NCBI GenBank assembly: GCA_947470185.1 | Contig: CANIRZ010000005.1 | Span: 1-64,000 of the forward strand | From: Sphingomonadales bacterium | GTDB lineage: Bacteria; Pseudomonadota; Alphaproteobacteria; Sphingomonadales; Sphingomonadaceae | Direction: 5' to 3' | DNA length: 64,000 bases | Shown: one piece after another, positions 22,064 to 32,237 of the stretch | Layout: every line of letters starts with the position of its first letter | Numbering within the stretch: the stretch's first letter is position 1 | Program-made: the position numbers and the translations under genes | Notes under the pieces: model-generated | The model's input: the letters and a program-made list of their open reading frames with translations, nothing else | Databases searched by the model: none | What the model was told of the DNA's origin: nothing

Positions 22064-23389
22064 TTAAGGAGCAGCGTGGGATTTCTCGCCAACTATCTTT
22101 TGGCGATAGGAAATGATGAGTAATCCTGCGTTCACTATAGCAGCGCCAAGCATTGCCCAGGCCGCGCCGACTTCCCCATAGATGGGCATCAGCCAGACCA
22201 GCAGAAGTGCGACTATGATTGCACCAGCGAAGCTGCACAGCATCACGCGCCCAGCTTTGCCGGCGCTCAATAATGCAGGCTCCAGCCCAAGCGTGGCAAA
22301 TTGCACGGCGGTGGCGGCGCCCAAGATCATGACCAGCGGATAAGCAGCGACAAATTCAGCGCCGAATATCCAAATGATAACCGGTTTGCCCGCCAATCCC
22401 ACGATCGCCAATACGAGCACTGCGGCAACGCCGGAGACCTTCATCATCCGATTGAGCAAATTGCGGGCATCCTTTGGGTCGCCTGTATGGGCGACGCGGG
22501 CATATTCGGTGAAGATTGCCATTGATATAGCGTCGCCAACACGCGCGAAAACTTGGCCCAATTGATAGCCCAGCCGAAAGAACCCCGCGGCCGTAGCGCC
22601 CACATAAAAGCCGACTACCACGGCAACCATTTGCTGGCTCGTCAGCTTAAAACTAGATCCTACATTCGACCATAAGGCGAATTTGCCGATGCCGGGGAAG
22701 CTCTGCTGAAAACCCTGGCGTGTGGGCAGCGTCTTTAGGCGCAAGGGCAATTGGAGCTTACGCAACACATTAACCCAAACGCATATCGTTGGTACTATCT
22801 CAGAAATCAGCCACACCGCCAGAAAGCCCCACACCGTTGGTTGCGTTAAAATCAGCAGGCCGGTGCCGACCAGACGAATGATAGGAACCAGCATGTCGGG
22901 AATGGCGGCGTCGCCGAACCGGTCGCTTATCCGCAATAGTCCGGTGGGCGTTGAACGCGCGGACAACACGAGAAGGGCGGTAAAGGCAATGACTGCTATG
23001 GCTTCTGAATCATCCCAGCCTTGATTGCCGGCAAGCGCCCATGCACCGATAGCAGCCACCAGTAATGCAATCACGGCACCAACCAAATCTAGAATCAGGC
23101 AGAACCACGTCAATTCTGCCAGCTTTGCGTGCGATTTTTCGTGGACAAGCGTGGTCCCATAACGGAGCAAAATCTGCCATGTCTGGAATGATGTGAACCC
23201 TGATACGGTCTGGGCAAAACTGAAGATCAGCATGAACTTGCCGAAGTTTGCTGGCCCCAAAGTTTGCGTTGAGACGGCAAGATAGACAAGGCTTAGGACC
23301 GCGGAAACTGTTTTTGGTAAAAAAAGCCAGGCGCCAGATCGCAATATGCGGCGCCCACTTCCCTGTTTCTGCTCATCTATCAAGTGCAC
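22064..23389 (-). CDS. Polysaccharide flippase-like membrane protein (Wzx/MOP superfamily)
   Basis: 441 aa, multiple TM segments, AVSTQTLGPANFGKFMLIFSFAQ as in oligosaccharide flippases. Confidence 0.8.
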   Translation of the reverse strand: MHLIDEQKQGSGRRILRSGAWLFLPKTVSAVLSLVYLAVSTQTLGPANFGKFMLIFSFAQTVSGFTSFQTWQILLRYGTTLVHEKSHAKLAELTWFCLILDLVGAVIALLVAAIGAWALAGNQGWDDSEAIAVIAFTALLVLSARSTPTGLLRISDRFGDAAIPDMLVPIIRLVGTGLLILTQPTVWGFLAVWLISEIVPTICVWVNVLRKLQLPLRLKTLPTRQGFQQSFPGIGKFALWSNVGSSFKLTSQQMVAVVVGFYVGATAAGFFRLGYQLGQVFARVGDAISMAIFTEYARVAHTGDPKDARNLLNRMMKVSGVAAVLVLAIVGLAGKPVIIWIFGAEFVAAYPLVMILGAATAVQFATLGLEPALLSAGKAGRVMLCSFAGAIIVALLLVWLMPIYGEVGAAWAMLGAAIVNAGLLIISYRQKIVGEKSHAAP

Positions 23390-23622
23390 ACCCCAATCTG
23401 ACTAAGGACTAATCCACTTCGCTCCGCATTCAAAGAGATGTCATTATGTCTTAGATAAAAAAGGTCTGAAGAATTTTTAAAAATAGGCGCGCCGATCAGA
23501 TTTGAACAATTGGCCAGTGAATTTCTAAAACGCCCACGGTTCGTCCGGTATGCTCATTTAAAACCCAACTGATTTGTGGCAAAAAGGTCGCCAAGCTCGC
23601 CCACAAGAGATAATGAAAATGC

Positions 23623-24876
23623 ATGATCACGAAGTCGCACCAAAAACGGCCTGACTCAACCGGCAGCGCCCCTATAGTATTTCTGTTCAATCACGATGCG
23701 GGTCATCAGGTGGCGCATCTGGCAGGTATTGCTGGTGCGTTTGCGCTGCAGGAAAATGGACTTCGTGCGGTAATTGCATTCGGCAGTGAGGTAACCAAGA
23801 AAGAGGTGGAGAAACTGCTGTCGCCTGCACAGATTGCGGCGTTGGAGTGGCAATCTCTGGCTCTTCCTAAGCCGCTGGAAGTGCTGACAAGGGGCCTCAA
23901 CAAGCTTGTGCCCGTCCACCGTCTCATGCGCTTATACTATCATAGCCGCTTGCTGCGCCAATCTTCGGCTATCATCTCGACAGAGCGCACTTGCCTAACC
24001 TTGAAACGTCATTGGTCCAGATTTCGCAGGCATGATCGCAGCCCTGCCTTTATCTGTGTTCCGCATGGTTCGGGAGACCGGAGTGTGTCCGTTCATCCAG
24101 CGCTTGGAGAATTTGATCTGTTGCTCGTCAGCGGTCAAAAGGTGCAAGACCAATTCATCGACGCGGGCATCGCGACTGCGGACCAATTCCGCATTATCGG
24201 CTATGCAAAGTTCGACATTTTGCGCGGCCGTGTGCCGGAGGTATTTTTTGACAACGATAACCCCACCTTCCTGTACAATCCGCATTTCGATCCGCATTTG
24301 TCGAGTTGGTTCGACCATGGGGCCGACATATTGGAGTATTTTTATCGGAACCCGGACCGATACAATCTGATCTTTGCACCGCATGTTATGCTCTTTTACA
24401 AAAAGGTGCATATTTCGCCCGAATATCGCGTGACCCGCAAACGGCCAGATATTGATCCTAAATATTATAACGCGCCCAATATCCGGATTGACGTGGATAG
24501 CGCGCGCCTGTTTGACATGAGCTATACGTGGTCTGCAGATGCCTATATCGGCGATGTTTCAAGTCAGGTGTATGAGTTTCTCTATCGCCCACGCGCCTGC
24601 TTTTTCATTGATACGCATAGCAACGTCGCTCCAAATGCACCGCCGGAATATGATTTCTGGAACAATGGTCCTGTGGTCAGAAATGCGCAGGAGCTGCTCC
24701 CCGTGCTCGCGGACTATGAGGCGATTGCGGTTCAATATCGCGACGCCCAAGAATGCAGAATGGCGTATACTGCCGATCAGAGCGACCCGCGTCCAGCATC
24801 CGAGCGCGGAGCCGAGGCAATACGTATTTATGTCGAAAGCTTGAAACCCGCGGTCTTCGACGGGGCGACGGCATAG
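23623..24876 (+). CDS. CDP-glycerol glycerophosphotransferase-like protein
   Basis: PHGSGD, LIFAPHVM, YIGDVSSQVYEFLYRPRACFFIDTH resemble the TagB/TagF C-terminal signature. Confidence 0.65.
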   Translation: MITKSHQKRPDSTGSAPIVFLFNHDAGHQVAHLAGIAGAFALQENGLRAVIAFGSEVTKKEVEKLLSPAQIAALEWQSLALPKPLEVLTRGLNKLVPVHRLMRLYYHSRLLRQSSAIISTERTCLTLKRHWSRFRRHDRSPAFICVPHGSGDRSVSVHPALGEFDLLLVSGQKVQDQFIDAGIATADQFRIIGYAKFDILRGRVPEVFFDNDNPTFLYNPHFDPHLSSWFDHGADILEYFYRNPDRYNLIFAPHVMLFYKKVHISPEYRVTRKRPDIDPKYYNAPNIRIDVDSARLFDMSYTWSADAYIGDVSSQVYEFLYRPRACFFIDTHSNVAPNAPPEYDFWNNGPVVRNAQELLPVLADYEAIAVQYRDAQECRMAYTADQSDPRPASERGAEAIRIYVESLKPAVFDGATA

Positions 24877-24879
24877 GCG

Positions 24880-25572
24880 TTACACCTGCGTGACATCCCC
24901 CGCGCTGCGAAAATCCATCACGCCCCAATTCGCCTTTGCCGCTGCTGCTGCGAAGTTTTTAGAAGGGTTAACGGCATAAGCTTGATCGGCAAAGTTCAGC
25001 GTTGGGCTGTCGCTGATATCGTCGGAGTAGAAGACGATATGTGCTGCCTTGCGGTCAATGCTGTTTTGCGCAAGCCAGCCTTTGATGCGGCGCAGTTTTT
25101 CGTCTGCGTAACAATTATCCCCCAATATTCGATTTGTGAGCTGGCCGTGGGCTGTCATGATGTGACGCGTCGCAATGACGGCCTGAAAGCCCAGAAGGTC
25201 GCCGATTGTTTGGGCGTAAAATTCTGGGGCAGCGGTCGCTAGAACCAAAAAGGCGCCACGATCGCGGTCAACACGCAACTGTGCGACAGCGCCCGGCTGC
25301 AACCCCCTTGAGACAACGTTATCTGCAAACTTCCCGACGACCCTGGTTAATGTGTCGGAGCCAATTTTGCGCCCAATAAACAACTGTATGCCAAATTGTT
25401 TCAATGGTTTGCGGCCATATAGGCCAATGCGATATCCGATTAATGCCAGTATCCATAATGGCAGCCCAACCAACCGGATTGGTGACGCGTGCTGGGCATA
25501 AAATATCAGAAAATGCGTAAATGTCGGTCGACTGGTGATGGTTTTGTCGAGATCATATATTGCAATATTCAT
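24880..25572 (-). CDS. HAD-IB family phosphatase
   Basis: IAIYDLDKTITSRPTF motif I, ATAAPEFYAQ motif II, YSDDISDSPTLNFAD motif IV. Confidence 0.8.
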   Translation of the reverse strand: MNIAIYDLDKTITSRPTFTHFLIFYAQHASPIRLVGLPLWILALIGYRIGLYGRKPLKQFGIQLFIGRKIGSDTLTRVVGKFADNVVSRGLQPGAVAQLRVDRDRGAFLVLATAAPEFYAQTIGDLLGFQAVIATRHIMTAHGQLTNRILGDNCYADEKLRRIKGWLAQNSIDRKAAHIVFYSDDISDSPTLNFADQAYAVNPSKNFAAAAAKANWGVMDFRSAGDVTQV

Positions 25573-25655
25573 ATTTGCCCGCCAAGCCCCGCCTCAAGGT
25601 ACCGCCAGACGCGCTGACGTACCCTCCTGATTTTGTCGCGTTTAGGAGAAGCGAG

Positions 25656-26432
25656 TTGCAAGCGCAATGGACCTGCATTGTTTTGGCTGGGCAACGGCCC
25701 GGGCCTGATATTTTAGCCCAACATTTTGGTCTGGATAAAAAGGCGCTCATACCTCTGCGCGGGGAACCCATGATCAGCCATGTGGTTCGTACACTACACA
25801 AATCGCCGCATATCGCCAAAATCATCATATTATCTCAGGATATAGAGGCGCTGCGTCCGACGATTGATGCGGCGGGCGGGGCCATTTTGGTGGAAAGCCA
25901 AAGCAGCATTTCGTTAAGCATAAAGGCGCAAGTCGATGACTTAGGGTTCTCCGCACCCGTGTTGGTGACAACGGCGGATCATCCTTTGTTGACAGCTGAG
26001 ATGCTTGACGAATTTTTGGACAAAGCCAGTGGCGATCTTGCTGTAGCTATGGTCGAACGCAAAACTATGTTGGCCCAGTTTCCGGATGCAAAACGGACAT
26101 GGCTTCGTTTTTCGGACGGTGCCTGGTCAGGGGCCAATCTTTTTGCCTTAATGAGCCGTAAGTCGGTCCTTGCGCTCGAATTATGGGCCGCTGCTGAGCA
26201 GGACCGCAAGAAAGCATGGCGTCTTTTCCTGCACTTTGGTTTGCGCCTCGCGTTACGCGCACTCACCCGGACCATTGGTTTGCGCCAAGCGTTGGAACGC
26301 GCGGGTGAACGGATTGGCTTGGAGGCGAAGCTTGTGGCAATGTCCGACCCAGTGGCGGCGATCGATGTGGATAAGCTCAGCGATCATGTGCTTGCGGAAA
26401 AAATACTCACGGAACGTGAAGGTCTCAGCTGA
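25656..26432 (+). CDS. MobA-like nucleotidyltransferase
   Basis: CIVLAGQRPGPDILAQHFGLDKKALIPLRGEPMISHVV; TTG start preceded by AGGAGA; ORF-track ATG at 25560 is an alternative. Confidence 0.7.
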   Translation: MQAQWTCIVLAGQRPGPDILAQHFGLDKKALIPLRGEPMISHVVRTLHKSPHIAKIIILSQDIEALRPTIDAAGGAILVESQSSISLSIKAQVDDLGFSAPVLVTTADHPLLTAEMLDEFLDKASGDLAVAMVERKTMLAQFPDAKRTWLRFSDGAWSGANLFALMSRKSVLALELWAAAEQDRKKAWRLFLHFGLRLALRALTRTIGLRQALERAGERIGLEAKLVAMSDPVAAIDVDKLSDHVLAEKILTEREGLS

Positions 26433-26450
26433 CATAATCTCGTCGCCTGA

Positions 26451-27941
26451 TCAGCGCCCCATTTTCCGCTGACGCCGGCGCTGCACCGACGAACCGATGC
26501 CCATGGCCTCGCGATATTTGGCGACTGTGCGGCGGGCGATGTCAAAGCCCTTTGCCGTCAGCATTTCGACCAAAGTATCATCCGAGAGGATTTTGTCACC
26601 CTCGGCCTCAATCAGCGATTTGATATGGCTTTTGACCGCTTCGGCAGATGCGCCTTCGCCATCGGCAGATTGAACGCCCGATGAAAAGAAATATTTGAGG
26701 TCAAACAGCCCGCGCCCGCAGTGCAGATATTTGTTGCTTGTCACCCGGCTTACTGTGGATTCATGCATCTCAATCGCATCGGCCACTTGGCGCAGTGTTA
26801 ATGGCCGCAAATGCGCTACGCCGCGCCGGAAGAAACCTTCCTGCTGCTTCACGATTTCAGTAGCAACTTTGACGATGGTGCGCTGCCGTTGATCCATGGC
26901 CTTGATGAGCCAGTTGGCGTCCGCCATGCAATCGCTGAGCCAGGCCTTAGTGGCCTTGTCCTGCCCAAGCTCTGCCACATAGCTTTGGTTGATGAGCAAG
27001 CGGGGCAAGTTGGCGCTGTTCAGTTCAATCGCCCACCCAGCGCCGCGCTGCGTGACATAAATGTCCGGCGTCACCGCTATGCTGTCCTCGCGTTCAAAGC
27101 GGCAGCCAGGTTTTGGATCATAGCCGCGAAGCTCAATGAGCATATCGCGCAAATCCTCGTCATCGACGCGGCACATGCGTTTCAATTGGTCAAAGGCGCC
27201 TTTGGCCACCAGATCCAGATTGTCGATCAACCTTGCCATGCAAGGGTCGTAACGATCCGCCTCCTTTGCCTGTAGCGCGAGGCATTCGGACAGGTTGCGT
27301 GCGCCCACGCCCGTGGGATCAAAGCGTTGGAGCGCAGCCAGTGCGTCCTCCATCTCCTCCATGGGCGCACCAAGCCGTTGCGCCATTGCCAGCAGATCCT
27401 CACCCAAATAGCCAGTCGGTTCGATCTGCTCGATAATCTGCTGCACAAGGAAAAGCTGCCGCCCGGAAATACTTGATCCAGCCTGCGTTATCAAATGCGC
27501 ACGCAGACTGAGGTCGCGGGCGGCAAAGCTGTCGAAATCCTGTCCGTCCCCGTCAAAGCCCCCAGATATTGTGTTACCCGACAGGCCAAGCATTCCGTCA
27601 GAACCGCCCACGCTGTCAGACGGCGTGTCATGGTGGAAGGTTTCGGTGCTGAAATCGACATCAAGCGCATCGGACGCGTCATGGCGGTCATTACCCAGAC
27701 CGTCGTCGCTTGAACGTTCGGCGGTTTCCGGGCCGCTTAATTCCGGACGTTCGCCGAGAGGTATTTCAGGCGCGGGGTCACTGCCGCCGGCGTCAAGTAC
27801 AGGGTTGCGCTCGACCTCTTCGGCAATGAAAGCTTCGATCTCGAGCGAGGACAAAGCCAGCAGTTTAATTGCCTGCTGCAGCTGCGGCGTCATGACCAGC
27901 GACTGGCTTTGGCGAAGGTCGAGGCGCGGAGCTAGGGCCAT
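26451..27941 (-). CDS. rpoN: RNA polymerase sigma-54 factor
   Basis: LDLRQSQSLVMTPQLQQAIKLL and the RpoN box ARRTVAKYREAMGI. Confidence 0.97.
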   Translation of the reverse strand: MALAPRLDLRQSQSLVMTPQLQQAIKLLALSSLEIEAFIAEEVERNPVLDAGGSDPAPEIPLGERPELSGPETAERSSDDGLGNDRHDASDALDVDFSTETFHHDTPSDSVGGSDGMLGLSGNTISGGFDGDGQDFDSFAARDLSLRAHLITQAGSSISGRQLFLVQQIIEQIEPTGYLGEDLLAMAQRLGAPMEEMEDALAALQRFDPTGVGARNLSECLALQAKEADRYDPCMARLIDNLDLVAKGAFDQLKRMCRVDDEDLRDMLIELRGYDPKPGCRFEREDSIAVTPDIYVTQRGAGWAIELNSANLPRLLINQSYVAELGQDKATKAWLSDCMADANWLIKAMDQRQRTIVKVATEIVKQQEGFFRRGVAHLRPLTLRQVADAIEMHESTVSRVTSNKYLHCGRGLFDLKYFFSSGVQSADGEGASAEAVKSHIKSLIEAEGDKILSDDTLVEMLTAKGFDIARRTVAKYREAMGIGSSVQRRRQRKMGR

Positions 27942-27970
27942 GACGTTATGGGTGTATCACCGCCCCCAAG

Positions 27971-28756
27971 TCACATTGCAAAACTCTCGCCCAGATACAG
28001 GCGGCGGACATTCGGGTCGGCAACCAATGCCTCTGGCGATCCTGCAAACAGAACCTGGCCGCCGTAAATGATGCAGGCGCGGTCAACAATGTCGAGCGTT
28101 TCGCGGACATTGTGATCGGTGATGAGAACGCCAATGCCGCGCGTTTTAAGCTCCTTCACCAAATCGCGGATGTCGGAAATGGAAATTGGGTCAATGCCGG
28201 CAAAGGGTTCGTCAAGCAGCATGATCGATGGGTTTGCAGCCAACGCACGTGCAATCTCGCAGCGTCGCCGTTCACCGCCCGACAAGGCCATGGCAGGCGC
28301 ACTCCGCAAACGGGTAAGGCCGAATTCGTCAAGCAGCTTTTCCAACCGCTCGCCGCGCGAGTCGGCATCGGGCTCAGACATTTCCAGGACCGCGCTGATA
28401 TTCTGTTCTACCGTCATCCCGCGGAAAATGGATGTTTCCTGAGGCAAATATCCAAGCCCTAATATGGCACGGCGATACATCGGCAAGTTGGTGATATCTG
28501 CGCCATCAAGGGTAATCCGTCCGCTATCCGGTTTTACCAGACCCATGATCGAATAAAAGCATGTGGTTTTGCCTGCGCCATTGGGTCCAAGCAGGCCAAC
28601 AACCTCACCCTTCGCCACCGACAGCGAAACGTCGGACAAAACCGCGCGCTTATCATAGCTTTTGGCAATGGAGACAACGCCAAGACCCGACTGCAAACCC
28701 GAATCGGTGGTCGCATCCGCAGCAGGGAGGGGGGCAGTCATGCTATCCATATTCAA
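27971..28756 (-). CDS. lptB: LPS export ABC transporter ATP-binding protein
   Basis: GLLGPNGAGKTTCFYSIMGL, LSGGERRRCEIARAL, DEPFAGIDP. Confidence 0.96.
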   Translation of the reverse strand: MNMDSMTAPLPAADATTDSGLQSGLGVVSIAKSYDKRAVLSDVSLSVAKGEVVGLLGPNGAGKTTCFYSIMGLVKPDSGRITLDGADITNLPMYRRAILGLGYLPQETSIFRGMTVEQNISAVLEMSEPDADSRGERLEKLLDEFGLTRLRSAPAMALSGGERRRCEIARALAANPSIMLLDEPFAGIDPISISDIRDLVKELKTRGIGVLITDHNVRETLDIVDRACIIYGGQVLFAGSPEALVADPNVRRLYLGESFAM

Positions 28757-28869
28757 TATTCGCCCGCAATCATGCTTTTGGTTTCGGTCCGATAGCTAGT
28801 GAATAGCGAAGCAATTTGCAATTGGCATGCTTCATGCTGCGCCGTTTTAGTTACTGCGTGGGCTCAAAC

Positions 28870-29397
28870 TTAATTTTTGCGCTGCGGGACGCTAAAGCTA
28901 CCCGTGACTCTGCCACCGGAATTTGTGGCGCCAGGTACACCGCCGCCATTTATGGTCGATCGGCCGGAGTTGAGATCAATGACCAGTCGTCCCCCGGTGA
29001 GACGGTTGCTACCTTGCACGAGGTTCACGTTTCCGATCAGCGTGATCAGGCTCGAGTCGAGGTCATAAATGGCTGAGCTGCTCGTGGCGCGAAGGTCATC
29101 TTTGGTGACCGTGACACCGCCGGTTGCATCGAGGCGGTTCACATCAACGCCGCCATTGCTGGAATAAGCGGCCGTGACGCGGCTTGCTTTCAGCGTAAGC
29201 CCGGCCTGAACAGCAGTTACGCCGCCTGATAACACAACGCGGTCCGCGCGGTCCTGCAACTCCATGGATGCAGCGGAAAAATCGACGGGCGCGTTGCTAT
29301 TATGGTTGCGAATGCTTTGCGCAGTCGATGCTGAGGACAGCATGCTGATACCAGCGATAGCGGCACACAGGCCAATGGAGGTAGAACGGGCAGTCAT
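28870..29397 (-). CDS. lptA: LptA/OstA family LPS transport periplasmic protein
   Basis: ASMELQDRADRVVLSGGVTAVQAGLTLKASRVTAAY; start may be 29418; adjacent to lptB and lptC. Confidence 0.85.
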   Translation of the reverse strand: MTARSTSIGLCAAIAGISMLSSASTAQSIRNHNSNAPVDFSAASMELQDRADRVVLSGGVTAVQAGLTLKASRVTAAYSSNGGVDVNRLDATGGVTVTKDDLRATSSSAIYDLDSSLITLIGNVNLVQGSNRLTGGRLVIDLNSGRSTINGGGVPGATNSGGRVTGSFSVPQRKN

Positions 29398-29404
29398 GAG
29401 CAAC

Positions 29405-30040
29405 TCACTTAATCGCATTCTGGTCGATACGCAAACGAACCCCGCCATCCAAACGAACAATGCGGGTTTCGAGATCCGCACGCAGATGCCCCGCGTGGAA
29501 GGTTCCGACCTTTGTGCGCCCGCTCACGGGACCAAAGCTTTGCATCGAACGGTCCTTTAACGACAGCACGACATTGCTTGCGACCATGTCATATCCAGCC
29601 GAGTCGACAGCCAATGGACCGTTCACGCGCATGGTTTCTTTATTGAGGTCGTACACACCGCGCTGCGCGATTATTGAGGCTGGGCCATCGCTTAGCGTGA
29701 TCCTGCCCGACAATGAAGTTATGTCCAGCAGCGGTTCTGCTGAGGTTTTCTGCACGGCGCTGCCGGCGCGCAATGAAAACGGGCGGCCTTTGCTGTCATC
29801 ACCGCGATATAATGCCTCGACCACACGCAGCCGTTCGCGGGACAGGTCAACTTCATCCTTGTTCAGCACGAAGCTGAGTTCCTGCTTGCCGGTAAAGGGG
29901 CTGAACGCCAACAAAGCGACCAGCAAACCTATGATGCTGGGCAGGACAACACGCAGCGTCCGAATAAGCCGATCTTGTCGCCCGCCGGGCAGCGCCCAGT
30001 TTTGCCTTTGTGTGCGTTCGAGATCGGCTTGTGCGGACAT
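29405..30040 (-). CDS. lptC: LPS export ABC transporter periplasmic protein LptC
   Basis: Single N-terminal TM, DITSLSGRITLSDGPASIIAQRGVYDL; operon context. Confidence 0.85.
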   Translation of the reverse strand: MSAQADLERTQRQNWALPGGRQDRLIRTLRVVLPSIIGLLVALLAFSPFTGKQELSFVLNKDEVDLSRERLRVVEALYRGDDSKGRPFSLRAGSAVQKTSAEPLLDITSLSGRITLSDGPASIIAQRGVYDLNKETMRVNGPLAVDSAGYDMVASNVVLSLKDRSMQSFGPVSGRTKVGTFHAGHLRADLETRIVRLDGGVRLRIDQNAIK

Positions 30041-30065
30041 TATAGATGCCTAACCAGATTGAACC

Positions 30066-30683
30066 TTAACTGTGCCCGAATATGTCGACTTCAGGCCAGC
30101 CTGCAAGATCAAGGTCCGCGCGGTGGGGTAGGAAATCAAAACATGCTTGCGCCAATTTTGTGCGGCCTTCACGTTCAAGGCGAATGACAAACTCGGCATG
30201 CAAGCGGTGCAGATAGCGCACATCGCTTGCGGCATAATCCTTCTGCGCTTCGGAAAGAACTGGGCCACCCCAATCACTCGACTGTTGTTGTTTGGAAATG
30301 TCTGTGCCGAGCATTTCCTTCACCAACTCTTTTAAACCGTGGCGGTCGGTGTAGGTGCGTGTAAGGCGCGAGGCGATCTTAGTGCAGAACAATGGTGTCG
30401 CGACGACATTCAAGTAATGCGAAATCGCGGCCAGATCGAATCGGGCATAATGAAACAGCTTCACCCGTGCAGGGTCGGCAAGAACGGCGCGTAAGTTTGG
30501 TGCGCTGTAATCACTGTCCCGTCCGAAACGGATAAGGTGCTCATCGCCGCGGCCATCAGAAATCTGCAACAAGCACAGTCTATCACGCGCCGTAATCAAG
30601 CCCATCGTTTCGGTATCAACGGCGACTGGACCTTCGGCCAAAACGCCAGCAGGCAAGTCTTCTTCATGCAAATATACGCTCAT
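30066..30683 (-). CDS. Ribonuclease D family 3'-5' exonuclease
   Basis: VAVDTETMGL DEDD motif, FHYARFDLAAI, YAASDVRYL; internal Met start at 30683 preferred over 30857. Confidence 0.88.
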   Translation of the reverse strand: MSVYLHEEDLPAGVLAEGPVAVDTETMGLITARDRLCLLQISDGRGDEHLIRFGRDSDYSAPNLRAVLADPARVKLFHYARFDLAAISHYLNVVATPLFCTKIASRLTRTYTDRHGLKELVKEMLGTDISKQQQSSDWGGPVLSEAQKDYAASDVRYLHRLHAEFVIRLEREGRTKLAQACFDFLPHRADLDLAGWPEVDIFGHS

Positions 30684-30898
30684 GCATGTCCCTTGCCCGA
30701 CAGTGTTGTCTAAGGCAAATGAAAGTGCAGCTTTGGCACAGCGATTTTGCGCCGCAATATTTGCTATCGCGCAACCTTTTAATGCGATATACGTAGACCT
30801 TGCGGAATCAAGAACGGTTGCGCTTGTGACGTGCAGTACAGTCGCCCTCGACTGCATAACATAGTGGTACAGGGCGCTGAGAAGGCAAGTAAGAAGTT

Positions 30899-31705
30899 AT
30901 GGGTTTTGATCGCAAGCGTGCTGGCAAGGGCCGGGACAAAAGAGACGGTTTCGGTGATGAAAGCTACGACGGCTATCGTGCACCATCCCCCTATCAAAGT
31001 GATTTTGGCGGCGGCCGTTCAGGCGGCGGCGGATATGGCGGCGGCGGTAACAGCGGCGGTGGAGCTGGCGGCGGAGGCGGCTTTGGTGCCCCGCGTCGTG
31101 GCCCCGGCGGCCCCCCTATGCCTGCGCAAGTCATCGGTTCCGGCAAGGGAATTGTCAAATTTTTCAATGGCCAAAAAGGTTTTGGCTTCATTCAGGTGGA
31201 CGGTCGTCCAGACGACGTTTTTGTGCATATCAGTGCTGTTGAGCAGGCCGGTCTATCCGGGCTTGCAGAAGGCCAGCCACTTGAGTTCCAACTTGTGGAA
31301 CGTGGCGGCAAGGTGTCGGCTACGGATCTTGTCATCGACGGTGAGCCAATGGCTGTGGCCGAGCGGGAACCGCGTCCTGACCGTCCAGCCTTTGACCGTG
31401 ACCGCGCCCCGCGCGGTGATGATCGGGGAGGTTTCCGTGGCGGTGATCGTGATTCGGCACCACGAGGCCCGCAGCGCGAATCGACTGGCGAGCGCGCTAA
31501 TGGAACCGTGAAGTTCTTCAACGACATGAAGGGTTTTGGGTTTGTGCAGCGTGACGATGGCGGCGAAGATGTGTTCGTGCATATCTCTGCGCTTGAGCGT
31601 TCGGGCATGGGTCAAGTGACTCAAGGCGACCGTTTGGCCTTTGATATCGAAATCGATCGTCGCGGCAAATATTCGGCAACGAACCTGAGCACGCTTTCCG
31701 AATAA
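30899..31705 (+). CDS. Cold-shock protein with Gly-rich N-terminus and two cold-shock domains
   Basis: Two CSDs: [26 protein letters not shown] and [27 protein letters not shown]. Confidence 0.92.
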   Translation: MGFDRKRAGKGRDKRDGFGDESYDGYRAPSPYQSDFGGGRSGGGGYGGGGNSGGGAGGGGGFGAPRRGPGGPPMPAQVIGSGKGIVKFFNGQKGFGFIQVDGRPDDVFVHISAVEQAGLSGLAEGQPLEFQLVERGGKVSATDLVIDGEPMAVAEREPRPDRPAFDRDRAPRGDDRGGFRGGDRDSAPRGPQRESTGERANGTVKFFNDMKGFGFVQRDDGGEDVFVHISALERSGMGQVTQGDRLAFDIEIDRRGKYSATNLSTLSE

Positions 31706-31722
31706 GCGCGCGTTAGAATTTC

Positions 31723-31762
31723 AAAAAGGCGGGTGAAGCAAAGCGCTTCGCCCGCCTTTTTA
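31723..31762. terminator. Probable bidirectional terminator between the CSD gene and dps
   Basis: AAAAAGGCGGGTGAAGC...GCTTCGCCCGCCTTTTT between convergent genes. Confidence 0.85.
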
Positions 31763-31772
31763 TTTCCGGCCT

Positions 31773-32237
31773 TTATGCCTCGCCGATTGTCGCTGCCAAG
31801 AACCAAGCACGCTGCTCGGCTTGGTCAGTCCAATCATCCAGCAAGCCATCGGTCGCATTGTCACCAGCTTGGTCAGCAAGGCCCTTTGCGTCCTTGAGCG
31901 CCCCAATCAGCGTCTCATTGTCGGCATGCAATGCCTTTAGCATCTGGGCCGCATCGGTTGTGGTCGAATCATGGTCCTTGATCCGCTGCTTTGCTGCAAT
32001 AGAACCAATCGAGGTTAGCGTGTCCTGACCCAGCTTGCGGACGCGCTCGGCGACAAGGTCAGTAGTGGCAATCAACTCGGTCGCCTGTTCGTCAAACAGC
32101 AAGTGATATTCGCGAAAATGGGGGCCAGTTACGTGCCAATGAAAATTCTTCGTTTTCAAATATAGCGCGTAATAATCGGCCAGAAGACCATTTAACGCGT
32201 CGGCCAATGCCTTTTTGCTATTGTCGCCAGCAGCCAT
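31773..32237 (-). CDS. dps: Dps family ferritin-like DNA-binding protein
   Basis: NFHWHVTGPHFREYHLLFDEQATEL ferroxidase motif. Confidence 0.92.
   Translation of the reverse strand: MAAGDNSKKALADALNGLLADYYALYLKTKNFHWHVTGPHFREYHLLFDEQATELIATTDLVAERVRKLGQDTLTSIGSIAAKQRIKDHDSTTTDAAQMLKALHADNETLIGALKDAKGLADQAGDNATDGLLDDWTDQAEQRAWFLAATIGEA

Noticed and set aside
30684-30857. N-terminal extension of the RNase D ORF
   Set aside because: The 58 extra residues lack domain character; MSVYLHEEDLPAG at 30683 is the natural start
31000-31090. GGCGGC tandem repeats
   Set aside because: Explained as Gly-rich coding tail of the cold-shock protein
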